DNA from: CAXXOK01 sp035353235
GTDB taxonomy: Bacteria > Bacillota > Clostridia > Christensenellales > Aristaeellaceae
Assembly: GCA_035353235.1 (NCBI GenBank)
Contig: DAOPZG010000104.1
Coordinates: 1 to 9,530, forward strand
Direction: 5' to 3'
DNA length: 9,530 nt
Positions 1 to 6,040 of the stretch are shown piece by piece. Positions within the stretch are counted from its first letter, which is position 1, and the number at the start of each line of letters is the position of its first letter. A program made the position numbers and the translations under genes. The notes under the pieces were generated by a model. It had not been told where the DNA came from, did not search any database, and was given only the letters and a program-made list of their open reading frames with translations.

Positions 1-21
1 GCCCAACGGCTTAACGTTCAT
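1..21 (-). CDS. groES: Co-chaperonin GroES, N-terminal start only (runs off left edge)
   Basis: Only the first seven codons are present, reading leftward and encoding MNVKPLG, which matches the conserved GroES amino terminus (MNI/VRPLGDR). The ATG is at 21-19. It is preceded by a strong Shine-Dalgarno sequence (GGGAGGA, about 28-34 on the reverse strand) at normal spacing. GroES is the heptameric lid of the GroEL folding chamber in the cytosol, and groEL usually follows in the same operon, here outside the window. The identification rests on the short peptide together with the CIRCE operator just upstream (60-86), which is the typical control site of groESL. The rest of the protein cannot be judged. 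Confidence 0.9.
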
Positions 22-59
22 GATAGTTCCTCCCTATCGATTGATGATATTTGGTCTTG

Positions 60-86
60 TTAGCACTCACTAATACCGAGTGCTAA
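60..86 (-). promoter_or_regulatory. CIRCE operator (HrcA repressor binding site) for groESL
   Basis: The sequence is a perfect inverted repeat, TTAGCACTC-N9-GAGTGCTAA, identical to the CIRCE consensus. In Bacillota the HrcA repressor binds this element and holds down class I heat-shock operons until heat or misfolded protein removes active HrcA. It lies in the leader of the leftward groES gene, 38 nt upstream of its start codon and just downstream of the proposed -10 box. This placement fits repression of transcription initiation or early elongation. Confidence 0.96.
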
Positions 87-96
87 CAACGTTGTA

Positions 97-125
97 AGTG
101 TACGTCATTTTGCGCCTTAGCGCAA
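97..125 (-). promoter_or_regulatory. Probable sigma-A promoter of groES
   Basis: On the reverse strand, TTGCGC (125-120) and TACACT (102-97) are separated by exactly 17 nt. Initiation about 7 nt downstream of the -10 would fall near position 90, so CIRCE would lie right at the start of the transcript, as in other HrcA-controlled operons. The -35 half is also the left arm of a TTGCGC-CTTA-GCGCAA inverted repeat (110-125). Neither hexamer is perfect, so the assignment depends mainly on spacing and on position relative to CIRCE. Confidence 0.55.
110..125. repeat. Short perfect inverted repeat overlapping the groES -35 region
   Basis: TTGCGC-CTTA-GCGCAA is a perfect 6-bp-arm palindrome with a 4-nt spacer, located in the groES/mutY intergenic region. 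It covers the proposed -35 box of groES. It could be a second operator or simply a chance dyad; no known regulator motif is recognised. Apart from this element, CIRCE and the promoters listed separately, I see nothing in 22-303. No convincing small ORF is present there. Confidence 0.3.
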
Positions 126-271
126 TAGCTGTTTTGCGACAAAAAGAGGGCAGATCGAACGAAAAGCGCCTGAAATGACTGAATATTTCTGCATGCTTCT
201 GAAAAGTCCGCAATTCTTCATAAAACGATGATTTACGTAACCAAACAGGAGAAAATTTGATAACGAAATTA

Positions 272-280
272 TGATAAAAT
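272..280 (+). promoter_or_regulatory. Candidate extended -10 promoter of mutY
   Basis: TGATAAAAT is an extended -10 pattern (TGn followed by TAAAAT) in an A+T-rich stretch 24 nt before the mutY start. No good -35 box lies 16-18 nt upstream, which extended -10 promoters can tolerate. The implied start site near 287 gives a very short leader that still contains the AAGGG ribosome site. The assignment is tentative. Confidence 0.35.
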
Positions 281-303
281 AAACTCATGGAAAGGGTGAT
301 AGT

Positions 304-1368
304 GTGAGCGATCCGTGTGGATGGGCAAACGGACTTCTGGCCTGGTACCAGCAGGAAAAACGCGACCTTCCCTGGAGAAGGACAAAAGACCCTTACGCAA
401 TTTGGATATCGGAGATCATGCTGCAGCAGACGCGGGTGGAGACCGTGAAGGAATACTACCGCCGCTTTATAGCCCGTTTTCCAAATGTGGCGGCGCTTGC
501 GCAGGCGCCGGAAGAGGATGTGCTGAAACTGTGGGAAGGACTTGGGTATTACAGCCGGGCTCGGAACCTGCAAAAAGCCGCGAAATCGGTTGTGGAACAA
601 TATAACGGTCAGATCCCATCAGAATACGAAATGTTGAAAAGCTTACCCGGAATCGGAGAATACACCGCCGGAGCCATCGCGAGCATCGCGTTTGGGATTG
701 CGGTACCGGCGATTGACGGTAACGTGTTTCGGGTTGCCGCACGTTTTTACGGCGAACGGGAGAACATCGAACTGCCGCAGGTTCGCAAGAAACTGCGAGC
801 ACTGCTTACACAGGCCGTATCTCAATCGGAACCGGACGCGTTTAATCAAGCGATGATGGAGCTTGGCGCAACATTATGTGTGCCGAGAGCTCCGCGCTGT
901 GATCTGTGCCCGCTAAAAAGCAGTTGTGACGCATACGCCGAAGGGGATGCGGAAAGCCTGCCGGTTCACGAGAAGAAACAGCCCGCGAAAGTCGTACAGA
1001 TCGCCGTGGGCCTCCTGTGCTATCAAGACCGTATTGCCATGTTCCGGAGACGGGAAAGGCTGCTGAACGGTCTGTACGTGTTTTACCTTGCGGAGGAAGA
1101 AACCGATCCTCAGCGCATCGCCGAACAGTTATCGCAGGATGGGCTTGCTGTGGAATCTTGGAAAGCACTTGGCAAAGCAACGCATGTATTTACCCATCGT
1201 ATCTGGCAGATGACCTTATATCGTTTTTCGCTTGATCGGGAACCGGGAGAGCAATGGCTTACTGAACGCGATGGAGTGATGGCGGACGAGGCTGCGCTGC
1301 AAAGCCTGCCGCTTCCAACTGCCATGAAAGCCGCGAAAGCAGAAGCGCTGAAACTGCTGCGGGTGTAA
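304..1368 (+). CDS. mutY: A/G-specific adenine DNA glycosylase MutY
   Basis: MutY removes adenine mispaired with 8-oxoguanine, in the oxidised-guanine branch of base excision repair. The 354-aa protein has the full family layout. The catalytic glutamate is Glu37 in SEIMLQQTRV. The helix-hairpin-helix is LPGIGEYTAG (114-123), with Tyr120 at the position that is Tyr in Geobacillus MutY. The catalytic aspartate is Asp138 in AIDGNVFRV. The 4Fe-4S loop is C192-X6-C199-X2-C202-X5-C208. A C-terminal NUDIX-like 8-oxoG recognition domain spans about 230-350. The catalytic and cluster residues fall at the same numbers as in E. coli MutY. The 8-oxoG-contacting FSH loop reads FTH (296-298). The GTG start at 304 is chosen because AAAGGG lies just upstream and conserved sequence follows soon after; no in-frame ATG serves better. 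The gene diverges from groES and converges on mmcQ. Confidence 0.96.
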   Translation: MSDPCGWANGLLAWYQQEKRDLPWRRTKDPYAIWISEIMLQQTRVETVKEYYRRFIARFPNVAALAQAPEEDVLKLWEGLGYYSRARNLQKAAKSVVEQYNGQIPSEYEMLKSLPGIGEYTAGAIASIAFGIAVPAIDGNVFRVAARFYGERENIELPQVRKKLRALLTQAVSQSEPDAFNQAMMELGATLCVPRAPRCDLCPLKSSCDAYAEGDAESLPVHEKKQPAKVVQIAVGLLCYQDRIAMFRRRERLLNGLYVFYLAEEETDPQRIAEQLSQDGLAVESWKALGKATHVFTHRIWQMTLYRFSLDREPGEQWLTERDGVMADEAALQSLPLPTAMKAAKAEALKLLRV

Positions 1369-1380
1369 GGAGGAAAAGAA

Positions 1381-1408
1381 AGAACCGGACGATTATACGT
1401 CCGGTTCT
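1381..1408 (-). terminator. Hairpin terminator at the mmcQ/mutY convergence
   Basis: AGAACCGGACG (1381-1391) and CGTCCGGTTCT (1398-1408) form a perfect 11-bp stem with a 6-nt loop. Read leftward, the stem is followed by a U-rich run (TTCTTTTCC), as expected for an intrinsic terminator of the malic enzyme-mmcQ transcript. The mmcQ stop codon (1395-1393) lies in the loop, and the upstream arm of the stem encodes the protein's last residues (EPDV). Read rightward it follows mutY by 12 nt but has only a weak GTGGTTT tail, so termination of mutY here is possible but less certain. Confidence 0.75.
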
Positions 1409-1776
1409 GTGGTTTGCCGGGGCAGCGCAACAGCGCGTTCCGCACGGGTGAGCTTATGCAGGGAGTATGCATAACTGTGGTCAATCATATCGATCAACGC
1501 TTCATCCGGCACAGTGCTATCCAGCGTGACGGTGTTATGGTAGGGCTGCTGCAAAGGCGGCGAATGATACCCGCGCTGTACCGAATCCGGATAGGTTTTA
1601 CGCAGCATCAGCCCGTAAGCCGGGTCACCGCTGAACGTTAACCAGCCACGGGTTACGTACAGTTCCGCAAAGATGCGTTTGCCGATGCGTACGCAAAGGG
1701 GTTCCGGTCCGAACGGCTGGTTCAGATACGCCCCCGGTTTTGAAAGGCAGTATTCCAGTATTTCCTGCGTGCTCAT
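1393..1776 (-). CDS. MmcQ/YjbR (DUF419) family protein
   Basis: This 127-aa protein matches the small MmcQ/YjbR family, whose fold has been described as a double-wing DNA-binding-like domain but whose cellular role is not established. Visible family features are the N-terminal helix then QPFGPEPLCVRIGKRIFAEL (20-39), the strand around WLTFSGDPAYGLMLR (45-59), a TYPDSVQRGYH segment (61-71), YHNTVTLDSTVPD (79-91), and the closing helix LIDMIDHSYAYSL (94-106), typical of the usual lid.SY.lV ending. Its ATG overlaps the malic enzyme stop in an ATGA tetranucleotide, with no strong independent Shine-Dalgarno, so translation is probably coupled. The link to malic enzyme is positional only; no functional partnership is known to me. 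Confidence 0.85.
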   Translation of the reverse strand: MSTQEILEYCLSKPGAYLNQPFGPEPLCVRIGKRIFAELYVTRGWLTFSGDPAYGLMLRKTYPDSVQRGYHSPPLQQPYHNTVTLDSTVPDEALIDMIDHSYAYSLHKLTRAERAVALPRQTTEPDV

Positions 1777-2957
1777 TCTTTTGGTTTAATCCGTGCCACG
1801 CCGCTTTCGATTGCGGCATTGGCCACCGCCTTTGCCACAGCCAGACCGACACGGCGGTCAAACGCCTCCGGCAGGATATAATGCGGGGTCAGTTCGTCGT
1901 TAGAAACCAGCGACGCTATCGCAAGCGACGCGGCGGTTTTCATTTCCTCGTTGATCCGTGTCGCGCGCACATCCAACGCGCCGCGGAAGATACCGGGGAA
2001 CGCAAGCACGTTGTTAATCTGGTTTTCGTAATCGCTCCGCCCGGTACCGACCACCGCAGCGCCCGCGGCAATCGCTTCATCCGGGTCAATTTCGGGCACG
2101 GGATTGGCTATGGGGAACACGATAGGCTTTTCGGCCATGGTACGCACCATATCGCCGGTTAATACGTTGGGCGTGGATACGCCGATAAACACATCGGCGC
2201 CGGAGATGGCTTCCGCAAGCCTACCGTGAAGCTGCCGATGATTGGTCACCGTGCACATGGCCTGTTGAGCGGCGTTCATTTTGTCCCGACCGCTCACTAC
2301 AATTCCGTGGCGGCTGACCAGGATGATGTCTCCGATTCCAAAACGAAGCAAATGCTTGGCGATGGAAATACCCGCCGCGCCTGCGCCATTGATGACGCAG
2401 GTGATGTTTTCCATCTTTTTCCCAACCAGCTTCAGCGCGTTCATCAGCGCTGCGGCTACCACAATGGCGGTGCCGTGCTGATCATCGTGAAACACGGGAA
2501 TATCACACAGCTCCTGCAGGCGGCTTTCGACTTCAAAGCAGCGGGGCGCGCTGATGTCTTCCAGATTGATGCCCCCGAAACTGCCGGACAGCAGGTAGAT
2601 GGTGCGCACCAGCTCGTCCACGTCTTTGGTTTTCAGGCAAAGGGGAATCGCGTCCACGCCGCCGAACTCTTTCATCAGTACGCATTTGCCTTCCATCACA
2701 GGCATTCCGGCTTCCGGGCCGATGTCGCCGAGGCCCAGCACGGCTGTGCCGTCGGTGATTACAGCCACAAGATTATGCCTGCGGGTAAGGTCAAAACTCT
2801 CTTCGGGATGATCTCGGATCACCAGACAGGGTTCAGCAACACCTGGTGTGTAAGCGAGTGAAAGCTCTTCACGGTTGGTGATATGCACCCGTGGGGTAAT
2901 CTCAAGTTTCCCCTGCCATTCGTAATGCTTCTTTAAGGCTTCCGCTTTCAGATCCAT
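1773..2957 (-). CDS. Malic enzyme (oxaloacetate-decarboxylating malate dehydrogenase)
   Basis: The enzyme oxidatively decarboxylates malate to pyruvate and CO2 with reduction of NAD(P)+. At 394 aa it is the short bacterial form (similar to B. subtilis YtsJ) without the phosphotransacetylase-like tail of MaeB. Visible features are catalytic Tyr36 in AYTPGVAEP, Lys91 in MEGKCVLMKEFGG, metal ligands Glu133-Asp134 in NLEDISAPRC and Asp159 in HDDQHGTA, a Rossmann GAGAAG loop (191-196), and the late IANPVPEIDPDEA segment (283-295). Where many relatives have Asp after the second Rossmann strand (VDRKG-like), this protein has Ser215 (LVSRHG), which may bear on the NAD/NADP choice. The ATG at 2957 has GGGAG 11 nt upstream and a good promoter behind it. 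It is the first gene of a two-gene unit with mmcQ and is divergent from pgi. Confidence 0.95.
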   Translation of the reverse strand: MDLKAEALKKHYEWQGKLEITPRVHITNREELSLAYTPGVAEPCLVIRDHPEESFDLTRRHNLVAVITDGTAVLGLGDIGPEAGMPVMEGKCVLMKEFGGVDAIPLCLKTKDVDELVRTIYLLSGSFGGINLEDISAPRCFEVESRLQELCDIPVFHDDQHGTAIVVAAALMNALKLVGKKMENITCVINGAGAAGISIAKHLLRFGIGDIILVSRHGIVVSGRDKMNAAQQAMCTVTNHRQLHGRLAEAISGADVFIGVSTPNVLTGDMVRTMAEKPIVFPIANPVPEIDPDEAIAAGAAVVGTGRSDYENQINNVLAFPGIFRGALDVRATRINEEMKTAASLAIASLVSNDELTPHYILPEAFDRRVGLAVAKAVANAAIESGVARIKPKE

Positions 2958-2992
2958 GAAGGGCCACGCTCCCGTCGCGATATTTTCACGTT

Positions 2993-3021
2993 ATTGTAGC
3001 ATGGAAAAACAGCGTGTGCAA
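2993..3021 (-). promoter_or_regulatory. Sigma-A type promoter of the malic enzyme-mmcQ unit
   Basis: On the reverse strand TTGCAC (3021-3016) and TACAAT (2998-2993) are separated by exactly 17 nt. The expected start near 2986 gives a leader of about 29 nt that contains the GGGAG ribosome site. It lies back to back with the pgi promoter, about 70 bp away, in a 198-bp divergent intergenic region. Confidence 0.7.
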
Positions 3022-3091
3022 CGCACGGAAGGGTAACGTGAAAAAAACACGGAGATGTCCGTTCCGGTAGGTATCAATCAGGCTGAAATGG

Positions 3092-3120
3092 TTTGCAAAG
3101 CACGCAAGCTGTGATATAAT
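3092..3120 (+). promoter_or_regulatory. Sigma-A type promoter of pgi
   Basis: A perfect TATAAT (3115-3120) with an upstream TG dinucleotide (TGA-TATAAT, extended -10) is preceded by TTTGCA at 17 nt (3092-3097), or equivalently TTGCAA at 16 nt (3093-3098). It lies 35 nt before the pgi start codon. Among the promoters in this window it has the closest match to the -10 consensus, consistent with strong expression of a glycolytic gene. Confidence 0.75.
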
Positions 3121-3155
3121 GGCCGCGATGTCCAATATAGGGAAGGGGTAGACCA

Positions 3156-4580
3156 ATGGAGAAAATGATCCGCGAACCGATTACGCTGGATGTGAATCAT
3201 ATGATGAGCGATATCGTAGGGTTCCAATACGGTATCGACTTTGGCGAAGTGGAATCGATGCAGGACGCTGCCGCGGCCGCACAGAACGCGGTGGAAAACA
3301 ACCGTGGTACCGGTTGGCTCGGCTGGATGCAGCTGCCGTATAACCAGAGCGAGATTGTGGAAAATATTGAGAAAGTCGCCGCAAAAATTCGCAATGACTT
3401 TGAAGCGTTCGTAGTGCTGGGAATCGGCGGAAGCGCGCTGGGCCCCATTGCCGTGCATCAGGCGCTTAACCATCAGCGCTGGAACGAACTGCCCGCTGAA
3501 AAGCGCGGCGGACCGAAGTTTTATGTGGAAGATAACATCGATCCCGAACGCATGGCTTCGTTGCTGGACGTGATCGATGTGAAGCGCACCTGCTTTAACG
3601 TGATCACCAAGAGCGGCGCGACTGCCGAGACGATGAGCCAGTACCTGATCATTTCCGAACTGCTGAAAAAAGAGGTCGGCGAAGGCTGGCAGAAACACAT
3701 TGTTGCGACGACGGACAGCGAAAAGGGTAACCTGATCAAACTGGCCAGGCAGGAAGGCTTCGAGCTGTTCTATATTCCGGACGGCGTAGGCGGACGCTTC
3801 AGCGAACTGACGCCCGTGGGTCTGCTGCCCGCGGCGGTTTGCGGAATCGACATCCGAGCAATGCTGGAAGGCGCCGCCGCGATGGATGAACGCTGCAAAA
3901 CCGACAACCTGTGGAAAAACCCCGCCCTTCTGAATGCCGTACTGCAATATCTGGCGATGGAGGAGCGGCATGAAAACGTGCAGGTTGTAATGCCTTACGC
4001 GGACAGCCTCAAGTATATGGCGGACTGGTTCTGCCAGTTGTGGGCGGAGAGCCTTGGCAAGAACGTAACCCGCAAAGGAATGGCCGTTAATTGCGGACAA
4101 ACCCCCACCAAGGCGCTGGGCGTGACCGACCAGCACAGCCAGCTTCAGCTTTACACCGAAGGCCCGTATGATAAAGCGATTACTTTCCTGAAGGTGCATA
4201 AATTCCAGAACGAAGTAGTGATCGCCGACGGTTGCGAAGAGTTCGCCGACGTACACTTTTTAAGCGGGAAAACGCTGAACAGCCTGATTGACGCGGAACT
4301 TCGCGGTACGGAATATGCGCTTTACCGCGCGGGCCGCATGAGCCAGACAATCACGTTACCGGAAGTGAACGCTTACACGATCGGCCAACTGATCTGTTTC
4401 TTCGAGATGGCGACCGCTTACGAAGGCGAACTGCTGGATGTGGACGCGTTTAACCAGCCCGGCGTGGAAGGCAGCAAGCTGGCCAGTTACGCGGTGCTGG
4501 GCAACAAGAGCGAAAAATACCTGAAAAAGGCCGAAGAAATGAAAGGTCGCCCCAACCTCAGGAAAAAATACGTGCTGTAA
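3156..4580 (+). CDS. pgi: Glucose-6-phosphate isomerase
   Basis: Pgi interconverts glucose 6-phosphate and fructose 6-phosphate in the cytosol, in glycolysis and gluconeogenesis. The 474-aa protein has two SIS-type sugar isomerase domains. Family motifs in order are VLGIGGSALGP (87-97), the phosphate-binding ITKSGATAETM (150-160), GVGGRFSELTPVG (210-222), and QLWAESLGK (294-302) containing the likely catalytic base Glu298. They continue with TDQHSQLQLY (324-333) with conserved His327, TEYALYRAGR (385-394), and the C-terminal GVEGSKL with Lys441. Length and motifs fit the shorter bacterial/archaeal-like Pgi found in Bacillota rather than the ~550-aa form. The ATG at 3156 has GGAAGGGG 7 nt upstream. 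It is apparently monocistronic, with its own promoter and a hairpin terminator 40 nt after the stop. Confidence 0.97.
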   Translation: MEKMIREPITLDVNHMMSDIVGFQYGIDFGEVESMQDAAAAAQNAVENNRGTGWLGWMQLPYNQSEIVENIEKVAAKIRNDFEAFVVLGIGGSALGPIAVHQALNHQRWNELPAEKRGGPKFYVEDNIDPERMASLLDVIDVKRTCFNVITKSGATAETMSQYLIISELLKKEVGEGWQKHIVATTDSEKGNLIKLARQEGFELFYIPDGVGGRFSELTPVGLLPAAVCGIDIRAMLEGAAAMDERCKTDNLWKNPALLNAVLQYLAMEERHENVQVVMPYADSLKYMADWFCQLWAESLGKNVTRKGMAVNCGQTPTKALGVTDQHSQLQLYTEGPYDKAITFLKVHKFQNEVVIADGCEEFADVHFLSGKTLNSLIDAELRGTEYALYRAGRMSQTITLPEVNAYTIGQLICFFEMATAYEGELLDVDAFNQPGVEGSKLASYAVLGNKSEKYLKKAEEMKGRPNLRKKYVL

Positions 4581-4620
4581 ACGATTCGCGGTTTGCAGCC
4601 TGTATGTGATTGATCAACGG

Positions 4621-4653
4621 TCAAAGGCGCAGGTGACAAGCCTGCGCCTTTGA
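4621..4653 (+). terminator. Hairpin terminator after pgi
   Basis: TCAAAGGCGCAGG (4621-4633) and CCTGCGCCTTTGA (4641-4653) form a perfect 13-bp stem around a 7-nt loop. The GC-rich core is GGCGCAGG/CCTGCGCC, followed by TTTGATCT, so the U-tract is short. A stem this long between pgi and the next promoter (4669) is best read as an intrinsic terminator, possibly acting in both directions because the stem base is A/T-rich on each side. Confidence 0.7.
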
Positions 4654-4668
4654 TCTACCCTCCGGCCC

Positions 4669-4697
4669 TTGCATACGGGCTCCGTTTCCTGTACAAT
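4669..4697 (+). promoter_or_regulatory. Sigma-A type promoter of the folT-nth-obg block
   Basis: TTGCAT (4669-4674) and TACAAT (4692-4697) are separated by exactly 17 nt. It lies 15 nt past the pgi terminator and 49 nt before the folT start. It is the only clear promoter seen for the downstream rightward genes, although internal promoters cannot be excluded. The remaining leader of about 43 nt is too short for a THF or TPP riboswitch aptamer and resembles none that I know. Confidence 0.7.
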
Positions 4698-4746
4698 ACA
4701 ATCGTTTCAAACAGAGGAACCGAAGTCCGCTGAAGGGGGCAGTCTG

Positions 4747-5331
4747 ATGAAGAAAAAGCCGTTTTCCCCGCTTTGGATGTCTTATACCGGAGTGCTGATC
4801 GCGTTACAGATCGTGTTGGGGAATCTGGTTCAAATTGCTTTTGTGGATAAGCAGATGAACCTTGGATTTTTACCGATCGCTGTGGCGGGGTACCTGCTGG
4901 GTCCGTTGGGAGGACTGCTGGTCGCGTCGCTGGGTGATGTACTGGGTACGATCATTTTCGGTACAGGAGCCTACTTTCCGGGCTTCACAGTAACAGCGGC
5001 CATCGTGGGTTTCCTCTATGGATGGGTGATGAGCCCCCATTATCAGCAATGGATTGCAAAAGCGGTTCGCAGCCGTTATGTAGAACTTGCGATTCGCGCG
5101 TTTATCGCCTCATCGCTCGCGGCAATTGTATACATCTTCCTCAATTCCGCATGGCTGCTGTTTTTCATACAGAAGGGATACTGGCTGATTCTTCTGGGTC
5201 GTCTGCCGTTTAACCTTGCGGAAATCCCCGTTTTTACCGTTGTAATTACCCTTACCTGTCTGGCGATGGATCGTTTGCCCGCCTCGCTACTGCCTGAAAC
5301 GCTCCATCCAAACCAACGGAAAAAGGCGTAA
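4747..5331 (+). CDS. ECF transporter S component, folate (FolT-like) family
   Basis: This 194-aa protein is very hydrophobic, with about five to six membrane segments (approximately 12-32, 40-58, 59-72, 78-95, 114-141, 157-175). It strongly resembles FolT-type substrate-binding components of energy-coupling factor transporters, which pair with shared EcfA/EcfA'/EcfT to import folates. The diagnostic blocks are MNLGFLPIAVAGYLLGPLGG (38-57), SLGDVLG (61-67), TGAYFPGFTVTAA (73-85), LNSAWLLF (132-139) and GRLPFNLAEIPV (151-162). No Ecf genes are visible here, as is usual for group II S components. The ATG at 4747 is preferred over upstream in-frame starts because AAGGGGG lies 7 nt before it and the longer reading frame begins inside the promoter. 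Folate is inferred from family resemblance only. Confidence 0.85.
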   Translation: MKKKPFSPLWMSYTGVLIALQIVLGNLVQIAFVDKQMNLGFLPIAVAGYLLGPLGGLLVASLGDVLGTIIFGTGAYFPGFTVTAAIVGFLYGWVMSPHYQQWIAKAVRSRYVELAIRAFIASSLAAIVYIFLNSAWLLFFIQKGYWLILLGRLPFNLAEIPVFTVVITLTCLAMDRLPASLLPETLHPNQRKKA

Positions 5332-5360
5332 AGAATGATCATAGATCGAAGGGATCGATA

Positions 5361-6002
5361 GTGTCGGCCACTACAGCGCAGAAAACGATCCTCAGGAAGC
5401 TGAGCGAACTTTATCCAAATCCAAAACCTGAATTGCATTTTTCCAATCCGTATGAAACGCTGATTGCTGTAATGCTGTCGGCGCAGAGCACAGATGTGCA
5501 GGTGAATAAAGTTACGCCTGTGCTGTTTGAACATTACCCGACTGTGGAAGCGCTTGCCGCCGCCCGCGTGGAGGATGTTTTTCCGATTGTGAAGAGCTGC
5601 GGGTTTAAAAGCAAGGCAACCCACATCGTTGAAGCCTGCCGATTGATCATGCAGAACCATGGCGGGCAGGTGCCTGGAAATATGGAAGCACTAACAGCCC
5701 TTCCGGGAGTGGGACGCAAAACCGCGAACGTCGTGCTTGCCAATGCGTTTGGCGTGCCCAGCATTGCGGTGGATACGCACGTCTTTCGTGTAAGCAATCG
5801 TACGGGACTGGCTACCGCGAAAAACGTGGAGGATACGGAACGGCAGTTGATGCGGGTGATTCCCCGCAAGGATTGGATTGATGCGCACCACTGGCTGATC
5901 TTTCATGGTCGACGGGTTTGCCACGCGCGCAACCCGGCCTGCGCTGTATGCGCATTACAGCCGGAATGCCGCTATTTACGCGAACAAAGCCAGGGAAAAT
6001 AA
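5361..6002 (+). CDS. nth: Endonuclease III (thymine-glycol DNA glycosylase/AP lyase)
   Basis: Nth removes oxidised pyrimidines and cleaves the resulting AP site in base excision repair. The 213-aa protein has an LSAQSTD motif (39-45) and a helix-hairpin-helix LPGVGRKTANVV (114-125) with catalytic Lys120. Asp138 lies in VDTHVFRVSNRTG (137-149). The 4Fe-4S loop is C187-X6-C194-X2-C197-X5-C203. Lys120, Asp138 and all four cysteines have the same numbers as in E. coli Nth. MutY is separated from it by the conserved Lys and the absence of a NUDIX-like tail. The GTG at 5361 is chosen because GAAGGG lies 7 nt upstream; the gap to folT is 29 nt, so co-transcription is likely. Confidence 0.96.
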   Translation: MSATTAQKTILRKLSELYPNPKPELHFSNPYETLIAVMLSAQSTDVQVNKVTPVLFEHYPTVEALAAARVEDVFPIVKSCGFKSKATHIVEACRLIMQNHGGQVPGNMEALTALPGVGRKTANVVLANAFGVPSIAVDTHVFRVSNRTGLATAKNVEDTERQLMRVIPRKDWIDAHHWLIFHGRRVCHARNPACAVCALQPECRYLREQSQGK

Positions 6003-6040
6003 GCGATGGGCTATGATAGCCTATGAAACAGGAGGAACCT

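Noticed and set aside
287..307. Tiny ORF MERVIV overlapping the mutY start (ATG at 287).
   Set aside because: It has no ribosome site of its own and the proposed transcription start is at about the same base. It is most likely just the mutY leader.
70..600. Long reverse-strand open frame across the groES/mutY intergenic region and into mutY.
   Set aside because: Most of it lies antisense to the well-supported mutY gene, its product has no recognisable motif, and it would run through the groES promoter and CIRCE.
3041..3062. ACGGA-GATG-TCCGT dyad next to an A7 run, which reads leftward as a small hairpin with a T7 tail.
   Set aside because: A 5-bp stem is too weak for a confident terminator, and it lies between divergent promoters where no leftward gene ends.
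3078..4256. 392-codon reverse-strand open frame opposite pgi.
   Set aside because: pgi is unmistakable on the other strand. The antisense product is rich in His, Gln and Arg, has no domain and no ribosome site, and is a codon-bias shadow.
4669..4746. Longer folT frame starting at TTG 4669.
   Set aside because: That start coincides with the -35 box of the promoter, the added residues are not membrane-like, and ATG 4747 has a strong ribosome site.
6009..6021. GGCTA-TGA-TAGCC dyad between nth and obg.
   Set aside because: It is only a 5-bp stem with no U-tract, so it is unlikely to terminate and not worth calling as a regulatory element.
6023..6040. Upstream in-frame ATG for obg (would add MKQEEP).
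   Set aside because: The perfect AGGAGG lies within this extension and serves the ATG at 6041, which begins with the conserved family N-terminus.
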